Of a DNA stretch of 64,000 bases, positions 12,425 through 24,300 are shown in pieces. The DNA comes from Amphiura filiformis (lineage: Eukaryota > Echinodermata > Ophiuroidea > Amphilepidida > Amphiuridae). The notes under the pieces are model-generated. The model had not been told where the DNA came from and did not search any database. It saw only the letters and a list, made by a program, of their open reading frames with translations. Position 1 is the stretch's first letter. The number at the start of each line of letters is the position of its first letter. The translations under genes and the position numbers were made by a program. The DNA is taken from positions 68,918,058 to 68,982,057 of the forward strand of contig NC_092635.1 in NCBI RefSeq assembly GCF_039555335.1, in the 5' to 3' direction.

Positions 12425-13062
12425 AATAAAAGTATAAATTTATAATTTGGGCCTATGAACAACTCCAGAGCATGAGAGGCTAAAAATGAGAAAAATCTGT
12501 GCCCCCCTTTTTTTTTTTTTGACAAATTTTCTGGATCCGCCCCCAGTTTTTGTACCACCTTGGCTTCGGGGACCCTTGTCGATCGAGGATTGCCATAAAT
12601 TGCAGCATGCCACAAACATGACAAAAACGGAACTATTATAAAGGAATCCCGGATATGAACACGATTTTCTATGAATAAAGACCTACAAGTAGTAGTACAA
12701 TAAGCTTATAAAAATTATCGTACGATATCACGATCCACACACATGCACACAAACACGTCTTACTCACCTGCCAGTCAGCCGATGAATGAACGAAAAAAAA
12801 TTGTTTACAATGTGTTTCTAGTTTGTACTCATCATAAAAATTACCCAAAGCTGATATTTTTTTTAAAGGAAAAAGACACTATTTTTCAAATATTTATAGG
12901 CTTTATATTGGAATTTCTTTCAGATTTTGTATATAAATTCCATGAAAAGTTTAAACGAATAGATGATTTACTAAGAAAACCTGAACTATCGATGTTTTAT
13001 TATTTCAATTATAAAAACGCTTAATTAATTGGATGTTCCCAGATGTTCCAGGGCTCGACATA

Positions 13063-13390
13063 AAGATAGGTCATATAGTCCTTGATAAGGGAACAACCCA
13101 AAAGTTCGATGAAGCCCTATAAACGAAAGTCCTTTCGTTAGGGAGGGAGGGGGTCAAAAAGTCCGATTACGTTTGTAAAAAAAGTAGTTAAAACATCGGT
13201 CAAAGTTGATCTTTTTTAGGATTTTTAAAATTTTACAATTATAATGTATATTAAAATATAGGATAGGCCTAATTGTACAATTTTAGTATTTTCTGAAGTA
13301 CGATATTGACATTAAGTGGTTGCTGTAAATAAAATAAAATTATTGTTTCTTAAACGTGATTAATATCCAAGACGCTATGACACCCCGATT
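13063..13390 (+). mobile_element. Truncated copy of the GGGAACAACCCAAAAG element
   Basis: It starts GGGAACAACCCAAAAGTTCG right after TAA and follows the copy at 16014-17627 through CGATATTGACAT. It lacks both insertions that interrupt that copy, so it preserves the empty target sites GTCCGATTACGTTTG and GAAGTACGATATTG. The right end is lost. Confidence 0.75.
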
Positions 13391-13640
13391 AGTAATTTTC
13401 CTACCGGGGGTGACACTCCTCTTTAGACCTGGGTCAATATTCATATTGTGGGTCATTTTCATATCTTGAAATGCCAAGAAGATATGACCCCAGTGGGGTC
13501 AAATGAAAAAGATAAAAAGTACAGAATATAATAAAAAATTATTTCCCCACCGGGGAGTGCTACTCCTCATAAGACTCTGGTAAATATTCCTATTTTGGGT
13601 CTCTATCTCGAAATGCCAATGACCCCCGGGTGACAGTGGT
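13380..13640 (+). repeat. Diverged tandem pair, unit about 170 bp
   Basis: CCTACCGGGGGTGACACTCCTC and its follow-on sequence recur as CCCACCGGGGAGTGCTACTC with similar text (GGTCAATATTC, CTTGAAATGCCAA). Function is unknown. Confidence 0.5.
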
Positions 13641-14390
13641 ATACCACATGAGGTATTCGTGTTCTATAAGCTGCATATATATCCTATCAACGACTAGCCT
13701 GCTATACCTTGTTTAGGACTTTCAAAAGAAGTACCTGCATACGGTGCAACCATGACTGTTTCAAACTAACCCACTTAGGGTCAAAGGTCATTAAGGGGGT
13801 AAAATCTTACAATAGTGCCTTATCTCGACATCTGTAAGGGGTGTGGGGCTAAAACTCAGTGACAACATATCTCATGACCAGGCTGTTCTTAACTAGATCA
13901 AATCAACCAATCTTAAGTTTAACTTATCATCAGGGTTCTGATGCTTACGATTACAGATTGGTTACGATTACATAGGTTGATATTACTAGTTGAAGACTAT
14001 ATATTATGTAGAGAGATTTGTATAAGGGTTGTAGGAAGAGAAAGAGGTAGGATAGAAGTGCGGGCAGAAGGAAGTAGGGTAAAGGGGTGTAGAGAAGGAG
14101 GTGTAACCGAATGTGGCAAACCACCACCAAATTGATAGAAGGTATCAAAACTCTTTGTTTTTATTTTCTGTGTCTCCAAGAGCATTGTCCTGGTTCTGGC
14201 CTACAATATGTTTAAAAGATGTGGTTTTATCTGACATTACTGAAAAATGGAGTACGACTGCTTCCACCACGACTATGCATAACAATAGCAGCTGCGGGTC
14301 AGTAGCGTTTTGAGTGAGTCCATGGTATTAATGCAAACTGGCCTTCAGATATTCTTTATTACCAACTTCTATTATTATGCGGCATTAAAT

Positions 14391-15066
14391 GTGATGCGAT
14401 CGAGCAAAATCAGTCGGAAATCGGAAATATTGATTTTGAGATATGTGACGTGTCATGTCAAAAGGAGACACTTTTGGGCAGGTTATCAATTTTGAGGTTT
14501 TAACATATCTTAAATATAAAGATATTTTGCTCCACAACACCGTTTGACCCAATAAAATCGGACAGCCCTAAGCGAAGATATTGAATTTGTAAGTTATGGT
14601 ATTATAAAATTGGAAATTGAGATATCGGCCTTTAAAATATTATTGACAATGTTAAGAATAGGAATTACCTTGAACAATGTCTCAAAAAATACAAGATACC
14701 AGTTATATTCCGGTCTGAAACTATCAGACAATATTTTAAACATTAATAACATCACAAATTCGCAACAAACCCAAATTGTGAAAAATTCACCCTGGGCAGA
14801 TTTGTGGTCATTTCTCCATTTACGATCCTGCCCAAAAGTGTCTCCTTTTGACATGACACGTCACATATAGCCATACAAAGGGAATATTCCCCTTTGTTTC
14901 CTTTTGTTTTGTAATGGCTCATATCGTTGGAACTGATTTTTCAATTTCAATGGGGTTTTCTGCCAAATCTAGCTTTGTAAATGCTTTTTACTAGGCCTAT
15001 CCTATAAGAAACTGAAAATTTAATATTTCCGAGTTCCGACTGATTTTGCTTGATCGCATCACAAAT
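14391..15066 (+). mobile_element. Large imperfect palindrome (nested inverted repeats)
   Basis: TGTGATGCGATCGAGCAAAA at the left mirrors TTTTGCTTGATCGCATCACA at the right. A second, inner pair is ATGTGACGTGTCATGTCAAA and TTTGACATGACACGTCACAT, followed by AGGAGACACTTTTGGGCAG on the left. There is no open frame of note. It is probably a MITE of about 680 bp. Confidence 0.65.
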
Positions 15067-15179
15067 GTCGGCTCAGCGATAACAAAATTATAATGACAAT
15101 TGCAATATATAATAATAATGCTAAATCCAAGGAGGTTAGATATAAAGGAGAGAAAGAAGGAGATTGGCATACCCAGTGG

Positions 15180-15480
15180 CGTACCGAAGGGGGGAAGCTC
15201 TTCTGTGAGAGGTCTTGGGAGGGAATGAGGGAGGAAGAGGTCAGGAGGAGGGGATATGGAGAATGAGAGGGGGACTTGAGGAAGAGAGAAAGAGGAAGAA
15301 ATGAAGAGAAAAAATAATAAAAATAAATAAGATAATAGAAAGATAAGGAAAATGATAGGAATGAGAGGGGACAAAAAGTAACAGGGGATGGAGAAGGGAA
15401 GAGAGAAAAGGAGAGGGGGTGATACTTTAGCCAGGAAAGAATAAGTACCGGCAGAAAGGAAAAGAAAGGGATGATAAATA
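15180..15480 (+). repeat. Purine-rich low-complexity stretch
   Basis: Mostly G and A (GGAGGAAGAGG-like). It opens near CCCAGTGGCGTACC, a common transposon end. The long minus-strand open frame across it is a Ser/Leu/Pro/Phe artefact. Confidence 0.7.
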
Positions 15481-16103
15481 AATGTAGGCCTAATAATAAT
15501 TATTATAGAAACTAAACACAGCCCCCCCCACATAGGCCTAACACTAACAGCACTACAGGCAGCAATTCGATGATGTCAATGCTATTATGAGTTACGTAAT
15601 TAAAACGCCCAGTCAGATGTACTTCACACCTACCAAGCACAAGTCACCCAATTTCGAAAATTGGACGTTGAATGTACACTCTCATGAATATTGATTGGTA
15701 ACATTTTCCAATATGTCAGCGCTCAAATCGGACACAATAGAACAATAGACCTTTCAGTGCGTTGGCTAAATCTGTGTCAGAATGCTACATGAAAGACGAC
15801 GTTTAACATAATTAAGAAAGCGATCAGATTGATGATTTTATAACTGTCATTGTTAGGTGAGCCTACCCCACAGATTCAAGCAATTCCTACATTCAATCAG
15901 AGAAGATGAAAAGAGAGGAGATTTAGATTAAGCTGATTATCCCAATTATTGACTCCCACGTCAGCATTACCGGGAAACATAAAACCTTCATGGCTGAAAA
16001 GTTTCATCCTTAAGGGAACAACCCAAAAGTTCGATGAAGCCCTATAAACGAAAGTCCTTTCGTTTGGGAGGCATAGGAGGGAAGGGGTCAAAAAGTCCGA
16101 TTA

Positions 16104-16362
16104 GGGACCGATCGTTATTTACGGCAGGGGGGGGAATGGGTGTTTTGGCAAAAATATCGACAAAAAATTTCGCGTTCCCCCCTCGCGTCCGCTCAAAATT
16201 TTCGCATTCCCCCTTGTTTTCCCAATTTTCTCCATTTAAAATTTAACAATCCCCCCTCCTGGTTCAACTAAAAATTTCAGGTTCCCCCTCAAGACCACAA
16301 AAAATTTCGTGTTCCCCCTAAATTTACCCATTCCCCCCCTGGCATAAATAACGATCGCTCCC
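16104..16362 (+). mobile_element. Nested MITE A (TTA target duplication)
   Basis: GGGACCGATCGTTATTTA and TAAATAACGATCGCTCCC are inverted ends, flanked by TTA on both sides. The uninterrupted target (GATTACG) is visible in the related copy near 13168. A right-end fragment of the family lies near 56394-56412. Confidence 0.85.
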
Positions 16363-16441
16363 TTACGTTTGTAAAAAAGTAGTTAAAACATCGTTGATCT
16401 TTTTTAAGGATTTAATATAAATTTTAGTATTTTCTAAAGTA

Positions 16442-17220
16442 GGGGGAAGTGGGGCAAATTGGTCCACCTAATGTCCCATTTTGCCCCACCAGATTTTACT
16501 CGGCTATAATACTAATACCCGACAACTTGCGACAAGTGAACACTACAAAACAAAAGGTACATCACCAAGTGTCTAGTAGACTTACGTTTCACAAAAATTG
16601 GTGCCGGTCGGCCTCCGGCTTCATTATTTTATTAAGGTGTCTTTAAGGCGTCCCATTTTACCCCACTGCAAGATTTTTCTGTAATAGAGGCTGGGGTAAA
16701 ATGGGACAGCTGGGGTAAAATGGGACGCCATTGATTTACTATGGGACTTTTTTTTTTGTTGGGGCAAAATGGGACAGTTTGAGTTAGCACACAGTAAATC
16801 AATGGCGTCCCATTTTACCCCAATTTGGCATATTTCTAAAAGAAAGCTTTTCTTATAATTTCCGAAGAAAAAAATTACAATTGTTGTCTTATTTAATTGA
16901 AAGGGTAGCTTAGAAGTTATTTTTTAATTTGAGAAACACTAATCCGGACCATTGATTCAGATATTGAGCCACAAGTCGTGACCTTTGCTTAGACATGACA
17001 AAAAAATGGAATACTTATTTTGATGTGTTAAGCTTACGGCCCTCAGAAGTTCCTGTTTAATGAAGAATGGTACTTTTTAACGGTTTGAAATATAAATAGA
17101 CATTATATCAAAGTTATTTTGTTGCAAAAATGGGTAAAATGTGACTATTTTAAGGTATAAAAGTATTTCCGAAATCACTGTCCCAAATTACCCTGTGTCC
17201 CAATTTGCCCCAAGTTACCC
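16442..17220 (+). mobile_element. Nested MITE B (TA target duplication)
   Basis: The ends GGGGCAAATTGG and CCAATTTGCCCC lie within longer imperfect inverted repeats, flanked by TA. The empty site AAGTACGATATTG is seen near 13301. The interior repeats GGGGTAAAATGGGAC and carries its own inverted pair around CAATGGCGTCCCATTTTACC. Confidence 0.75.
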
Positions 17221-17931
17221 TACGATATTGACATTTTACAGTGGTTGCTTCGAAATAATTTCAAATCAATATAGAGTGCAGTACTCGCAACCTGCAATTT
17301 GTAAGTTCATTTTTAATCAGCTGTACCGCACCTTGATTCTTTTTTATGTGAAAATCCAGCGAGTCATAAATTTTTTCGTGCCCAAAAAGGTATGAAGAAA
17401 CATATTTTAAAATAAAATAGAATATTGCTTTCTTCCATAAACGTGATCAATATCATTGCGTTGTTGCACTCCTCCACATCCCCATCCACCATAGCGACGG
17501 TCCTGTATCCTATGAATGCGGGTTGGAATTTTCGATATTTGAAAACTTACGTTAGAAGGGAGGGGGAGGGTTAGCCTTCGAAAGGACTTTCGTTTATAGG
17601 GCTTCATCGAACTTTTGGGTTGTTCCCTAATAGGAAATCAGGATTTTGAAAATTGAGTAACTTGCTTGTTCAACTTACGTTAACTTGATGTTAGAGATCC
17701 ATTCAGTGATTCCAGCGCAAAGTATATTTAAAAAAATTAAATTGTTTATAAATTGCTAAAAAGTGAAGAACAATTCATTCAAATTGTCATTTGGTATCAA
17801 AATGAAAAATTTGGCCCAAAACGAAGAAAATGGCTGTATTGACGAAGTTGAAGCCCCATTCAAATACATGCAGCTAATTTACATACTGTCATAAATTACA
17901 AATTCATGTAAAATGTCTTATTTTGTCTTAA

Positions 17932-18266
17932 AGGGCATTTCGTGATCCACAGCCTCATCCCCCACTTTTCCCAAAAAAGTTGAGATTTTTACACCACTGG
18001 ATACCTCTGGCTACATAATGTTTATGTACCAAATATTTCTTGCAGATTAATTCGTTTAGCAAAAATATCGCCAAATTTGAATTTCGTTCTGGTGCACCAG
18101 AACGAAATTACAACACATTGTCTATGGAGCAGTGTAATACTCATAATCATGCATAACTCGCAAACGCAAAATCGGAATCAACTGAAATTTTGGAAATAAG
18201 CTTTTTTCGTGGATATCTACTGAAAAATGTCATAAAAAGAGGATGCTAGGATCACGAAATCCTCCT
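17932..18266 (+). mobile_element. TTAA-flanked element, complete copy
   Basis: It is flanked by TTAA (17928-17931, 18267-18270), with ends AGGGCATTTCGTGATCC and GGATCACGAAATCCTCCT. The middle holds a perfect palindrome, CGTTCTGGTGCACCAGAACG. A fragment lies at 12288-12424 and a weaker relative near 37060-37140. Confidence 0.75.
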
Positions 18267-18675
18267 TTAACTACATGACTTTCGACTGAACCACTAGCAG
18301 GCTATGTAAGCACACATGATCTATATGACAATGAATGACAAAGGTACCAAAACTGAATTTTGATGAATTTTACGATCGTCAGGATGAGCAAATCACTGAA
18401 TGGGACTGGTGCAAATTTGCCATTAACTCTGAAAAATGCACATTCGGTTGCTGTTTTTTAAACAGCGCATAAAAAAAACCATCATTGGAAAATATCTGCC
18501 AAGTGATTCCAATTTTCATCGTGTTTCATATAGGCCCGGCCTACATGTATAATTATTTAGTAATATCATGTCAGCTTATTTTGTTTATCACTCTTACAAC
18601 TTTTTTTGTCCTGTATGCCTATAAGCACCCTAAGCAATGAAAAGGTATCTAAAGAACCATAGAAAGTTCTACTAA

Positions 18676-18958
18676 GGGACCGTTCACAAACGCTTTTTAG
18701 GGGGCCTGATGCAAAAAAGGGGCTCTTAAAAGTTTTGACCCTCCTAAGGGGGGGGGGGGACCTGAAAACAATGACCACAAATTTTCCTGGGAAAATTTAG
18801 TTTATATGCTATTCTATGGGTTTGACCCATAATTTTCATGTCAAAAAAAAGGGAGGGGCTAAAATTTTTGAGGTCTGAACTTGGGGCCCTAAAAATTTTC
18901 GTGATTAATTTTTTTTGCATCAACCCCCTCCCCCCAACAAGTGTTTGTGAACGGTCCC
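18676..18958 (+). mobile_element. PIF/Harbinger-like MITE, copy 1
   Basis: GGGACCGTTCACAAACGCTT and TGTTTGTGAACGGTCCC are the inverted ends, with TAA on both flanks. Poly-G and poly-C tracts lie inside. It is closely related to 39468-39725. Confidence 0.8.
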
Positions 18959-19789
18959 TAAGGCCTAGGGACTTTCTAATCAATTGATTCAGGGACTCAA
19001 AGTGGAAAAATAGTGTTAAACCTTTTTGGTGGGCCTAAATAATTTTCTTGGCTAAAGAACCTTTTTTCTGTTACTTAGGACCCCTTTGAAAGTTCTTTCT
19101 TAATGGTTCCTTTAAAGGAAGTTTCTGTAAAAAACCTTTTTTGTGGGGGGGGGGGGTTCTACAAAGAACCCATGGAAAACCAATATTTTGTCTATAAATT
19201 ATGATAATAAGCAATATGAAGAAATTAAAGGCATGTATGGGTTTTCATGCACTATACATTTGCCAAGTTTATAGAATTATAATTTTCTTAAATTTTAGTT
19301 TTCACTGTCAGATATGTCCTCTTTTAATTTTGGTCCAAACAGATGAAGCAAGACAAAGAAAATCGCTCGTTAATACGTGGAGGCGGAAGCATTAAAATTA
19401 AAATTAAAAAATATTTTTGGGGGTGGGGGGCAACATAATATTTTGTTCTGGGGATACTGTGAATTTTTCAATTTCAGACTGAGAAATTTTCAATTTCAAA
19501 CTATCAAGTTTAAAAATAAATGTGTGTTTTGCTTTTTGATGGGCTACGGTATAGTGCACGCGGGCACGTTTGGCTGCATTTTATTTTCGGGGGAGGGGGC
19601 ACTTTAATTTGTCCCACCTTCCCCCTGTTGGCTATACTATTATTGGCTTTACTTTATGACCCCAGAAGAAAAGGACTTATTATACCTAAATACTAAACGC
19701 TTCTTGAGTGCACTTCACTCTAATTTCACACTATTCATTTTTCTGAACAGAATCCCTCTACTCATTTATTTTTGATCTGGAAGATATAA

Positions 19790-20165
19790 TGCTCATTTTG
19801 ATATGATCACTTAGTTTGAACCGACAATCTTATCAAAATGAATAGTTTCCGTTTCATTTTAACAAGTAACTATTTAAATTAAAAGATCTCCAACTCATTT
19901 ATATTTGACAAGATTACCCATTTCAATTTTTAAAAAGGTTCTGTTTATAGACAAACTATTCAAATTTAATTTTTTGGTCATTTTTGATAAGAACCTATTC
20001 ATTTTTGACAAGATCATTTTTTAAATGACATGCGACAAGGCAATCTTATTAAATTTGACGAGTTTCTTGTCATTTTGATGAGAAATTCAGATTCATTTTG
20101 AAGAGAAATCTGTTATGTCCCCCTCCAAATAGTCATACCCGTCAAATTTGAATAGATTCTATATT
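19790..20165 (+). repeat. Degenerate short repeats of ATTTTGA(T/C)AAGA type
   Basis: Many variants of TCATTTTGA, GACAAGA and AAATTTGA occur with no fixed period. It looks like an old expanded array. No gene is seen. Confidence 0.4.
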
Positions 20166-20820
20166 CATTTGTGAGGAGGGCTGCATTTTCAACTATAATT
20201 ATGAGCCTGAGCCCGGGGAGAGGGGGCAAACAATTTTTGACACGACACACTTTGAAAGTTTACCCCCATCTCGGCCTGCTAAAAATTGCTTACAGCCCTC
20301 TTGGCCTGCTCAAATCTTTGACCCCCCTTGGGGAAGTACTCAGTACAAATGACCATACGGGGACGTGCCGCAAACATGGGTAGCATTTTCAGCCTTCTGG
20401 TATATCAATGACCCCTATGGGTCCTTTTTTCAGAATTTTCTCAATTTTTCTCAAACACGTCCCTACCAAAATCAAACTTGAGTACCCCCCAGGACCCCGC
20501 CCTTGCACAGTTATTCCAATCTTTTTGGTTCCCAATTTGCAAACTTTATAGATATAATTATGATGCGAGCCGCGAGCATAACAGGAAATTTTCTAAAAAT
20601 TGCTCCCCGAATCCCCTTCATCTTCAAGTGCCCCGATTTAGTGAGAGAAAGCGAGGGGAAGAACTTAGAGCAGTCATCGGAGCCCAGCTATTTAAGCTCA
20701 ACTCATACAACAAGCTCAAACAACTCAACTAAAAAACTGGCAGCTAGCTTATCATGAAATAATTTATTTACTATAGGCCTATACGGTACGTCTATGATGC
20801 TTTAACATGTTCAGGTTCTT

Positions 20821-20975
20821 AAAGAGGAGTCCCACCAGAGCAGTTCTTCTGGGGTGAACCAAACTTGCCTGGTTATCAAATTAATCAGTCAGATAAGGTT
20901 ATCTCTGAATTTGACAGGTGATAATTGATGCAATAACATTAAAACATTAGCACCTGCGTCAATTATCACGCGTGA
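20821..20975 (+). mobile_element. Half copy of the AGAGGAAGCCCCGCCAGAGC MITE
   Basis: Sequence from AAAGAGGAGTCCCACCAGAG to AACATTAAAACATTAGCACC matches the left part of the complete palindrome at 50012-50238. The right arm is absent. Confidence 0.65.
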
Positions 20976-21139
20976 CGTGACTAGACTGCACTGCCACTAT
21001 TTATTACCGTATTTGGTAGAATAGGCCCCATACATAATCTACCTCATAAAACTCACAATGTTGTACAATATAAATTTTCTCAATGTCATCAATTGAAGTT
21101 TAAAAGTTAGACCCTTATTTTGGCTGTTTTGCATTTTGG

Positions 21140-21315
21140 TGCTTATACATTGTAGGGCGCCCTCTGTTACGTATCGTTTAAAAAAATGATAAACGCCCTC
21201 TGTTGACGAAAAAATATATCGACCCGGAAGTAAAAAACGAAAATACCCGGATGTTATCCAGCGTGCGTATTTTTTCATTAGCGCATTTGCACAGCTCAGA
21301 AAATCTGCGTCAATC
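21140..21315 (+). promoter_or_regulatory. Probable SUMO1 promoter and 5' UTR
   Basis: An ETS-type site CCGGAAGT lies at 21224-21231, about 90 bases before the ATG. Two copies of GCCCTCTGTT-type sequence (about 21159 and 21195) form a small repeat. There is no clear TATA box, as is usual for a housekeeping gene. The transcription start is not visible, so the limits are approximate. Confidence 0.35.
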
Positions 21316-21327
21316 ATGTCAGAACAG
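21316..21327 (+). CDS. SUMO1: SUMO1 coding exon 1
   Basis: This four-codon exon (MSEQ) ends at a strong donor, CAG|gtaaga. It was placed because it joins in frame to exon 2 and SUMO1 proteins begin MSD/MSE followed by Q. It is far too short to stand on its own as an open reading frame. Confidence 0.88.
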
Positions 21328-24300
21328 GTAAGAAAATTTAAGAAAAAAACCGTTATTCCGGTCTTGATTGTGAATAAATTACATATTACAATGCTGTGAC
21401 TTTTCCTCCATTTAATTATGACTGTATTGTACTCATCAATAGCCGTAATGACATAAATAAAGGAAGGATACGATAGTCGCGGGAACAAAACTTTGAATAA
21501 ATTTCATAATTGCTTTGTGTCTGTGGCTTCCTTCACAGGCTTCAAATTCCGACTCAAAGGCCGACAGCAATGCTGCTGAAAACCAGGGAGGAGGACAAGG
21601 GAGTGAATATATTAAATTGAAAGTTAAAGATCAGGTAAGTTACATTTCTCTGAGAATTTGCTGTATGATCATTGTTGTGATTTAAAAGAAGGGGAGTGAA
21701 AACTGAATTTTGATTGGATGTCAATCAGAAGGTCATACGAATTCCGGTCAGACACTTGCCATCATATGCATGCATGCTTGCCCTCATGATCACACAGGTT
21801 TATAATCAATTAAGCTGTACATAATTCCATTGATCTTATTATTTTTGTGTATTGTTGATTATTAAAAGTTGAAAAGTCAAAGATAAAAATATTGTTTTTA
21901 AATTCATGAAATTAAAATGATTGAAGCATCCATAATTTTTTTGTTGGGCTTATGTTATTAAAATCATATCAATCATCATCATTGCATCAATCATGATAAT
22001 ATTTGTTGAATTTTAAGACTGCTTACTCACTGTTGACTGCAAGAACATCATAATAACTTAGACTTAGTTACATTTTTCGGGAGTCATTGAAATTCATGAT
22101 TAAATTATTGAGGAGTATGATATGAATAAAGGAAAATCATTTTATAAATTTAAAAGATAATTTACAATACAATGTACAATTTATTGAATTTTAATGAAGT
22201 AATTAATTTAAGGGGGTACTACACCCCTCGATAAATTTGTGTCTATTTTTGCATTTTTCTCAAAAACTGATAGCACAGTGGGAACAAAAGTTATGTATTT
22301 TATAGGGGCAAGGAATCCCCGGTGGGTTCAGTTTGTATTTAAAGGTAGGACGTATGACCGTTCCAGGATTTGAAAATGACCCCTATTTCACGGGGAATCG
22401 AGGACATTTGCAGCAATTTTACCCCCTATTTTGCGCAAAATCAAGGACAATTTGCCCCCAAATACCTCCCCTATTTTAATCATTTTGAGGACGCATTTTC
22501 ATTTCACCCCCTTATCACGAGGAATCAAGGACCTTTTTTTCGAAATCAATACCCCTATTCTTACCATTTAAGGATGCTTTTGCATTTTACCCCTATTTCA
22601 CGGGAAATGAGGACAATAACGAAAACTGTAGCGGTAAAACACGGACAAAAGTCCTAGAAATATACCCTATTTTTCATTTCAAGGACAATTTTGCTCCAAA
22701 ACACCCCTAATTTGGACAATCGCGAACAATTTTGTCCTCGAAAATTCCGGACATTTCTTGAAAAGTACCCCTAATTGGAACCATCATGCGTACACATTGT
22801 CAGTGAAGACTGAACCCACCGGGAAGGAATCCAGTTACTACACTGGAATTTCAGTGACCCAAGACAAGCGGTTCGTTATTTATGATAAGAAATAAGGTAC
22901 CGCTAGGATGTACCTCATTTCCGATCATATATACTGAACCGCTTGTCTTGAGTCACTGACATTTCAGTGTAGTAATTGGATTGCTTGCCCCAATAATATA
23001 CATAACTTTTGTTACCAGTGTGTTATTATTTTTTGAGAAAAATGCAAAAATAGTCACAAATTTACCACAGGGGTGTAGTACCCCCTTAAGAAGTTAAAAA
23101 ACAATAAGTAATTAAAACAATTGAAACATAAAACTTTATTTTCTGATGTCAGGGCGTGCAATTTTTTGAAAGTGGGTGTTTAATTGTCAGTGAAAAAAGC
23201 TTAGAAATCGTTAGAATTTATATTTGGATTCATTCAGGCATGGGTACACCGGGCCCGCACCCAGGGTTCGATTTAACTGGTGTCGCGGAGCAAAATGCTC
23301 CCCATTTCACAACTTTCTGCTTTTTGCAATTTTTTACAATGTAAACATAAATGCTAAGATTATTTAGAACATTACCTAAATAATGTTTTCGCTAAAAATA
23401 ATAAAAAATTGCTATACAAATTTTTCTTAGTAAATCGAACCCTGCCCGCACCCCCCTTTCCGAGAGTCCCACTTTTTTCATTAATTAAAAAAAAAAAAAA
23501 AAAATTGTTGGCGAAAAAAAAGGCTTTGAGCCTTGGCTTTTTATTTTTACATGTTTTATTATGATGGAAGATATGGCTTCAATTTGGCCTTGATTTTTAA
23601 AATTTTTTCCAACTACTAAGAGCGCATATCCCCCCTCATGCACCCCTCCCAGTGTTTGGATAAATATGTGTCCCCTCTTGCTCTTTTTTGGACACTCGTA
23701 CACTTTTGTTAGCGATGACAACATTACGGTATTAGGCCTATATTTGATCAAGTTTCCAATTCTAAGATAGCACATCCCCCTCAGACACCCCCTGTGTTGC
23801 GCCACACGTTGGAGCTTTGCAACCATTCAAAATGGTGGCGGCAAAAACTTCAACAAGTGTGCCCTCCCTTTCCCAAATTCCTGGATCTACCACTGTTCCA
23901 TGCAATTTAGATTGTGACAGCCAGCACCCAGCACTGATGCAATCATGCAAATTTACTTGCGCGATATGGCATGGAAAAATTGCACTTTTTCATTGAAAAA
24001 AATTATGGGGGCGTTGTTTACTAGGGGAGATTCTATTACAGACAATTTAGTAACATGATGTTTATGAATTGAGCTCAATGCGACATTACTCTCGATAAAT
24101 TTACAAATTCATTCGGACAATTTTAGTTGTCCTGGGGACACTTTTCTCACAAAACATGCCCCCCTGGATAGTGAACCAAAAATATCAAATTCAAAGCAGT
24201 GTTTATTTAACTCTTCCAACACATCTTTATTTTTATTGGCCCCTTGGTGATTGGAAATGGCCCCTGGTTCCTAGTTAAACTTGTTGAACCAGGTGCCATT

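Larger units (their letters stand above)
16014..17627 (+). mobile_element. TAA-flanked element with long inverted ends, host of two insertions
   Basis: GGGAACAACCCAAAAGTTCG at the left and CGAACTTTTGGGTTGTTCCC at the right are exact inverses. The match continues to ACGAAAGTCCTTTCG. The flanks are TAA (16011-16013 and 17628-17630), a PIF/Harbinger-type target. Two younger elements lie inside, at 16104-16362 and 16442-17220. Without them it is about 575 bp. Confidence 0.85.
10988..21139. other. Region between ACLY and SUMO1, repeat-dominated
   Basis: It holds the elements listed between 12.1 and 21.0 kb. A non-coding first exon and the promoter of ACLY should lie here but give no visible signature. 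No other gene is seen. Confidence 0.5.

Noticed and set aside
14997-15533. 178-codon minus-strand frame
   Set aside because: Its composition (Ser, Leu, Pro, Phe, Ile) is what the complement of a purine-rich low-complexity stretch gives; there is no domain or splice context.
19790-20165. CRISPR-like or regular satellite array
   Set aside because: The units vary in length and sequence with no constant spacing, and the genome is eukaryotic.
21039-21488. 149-codon minus-strand frame over the SUMO1 start
   Set aside because: It is antisense to the SUMO1 promoter and exon 1 and shows no conserved content.
23485-23826. 113-codon minus-strand frame
   Set aside because: It ends in a poly-A derived poly-Phe tail and overlaps degraded repeats; no family is recognised.
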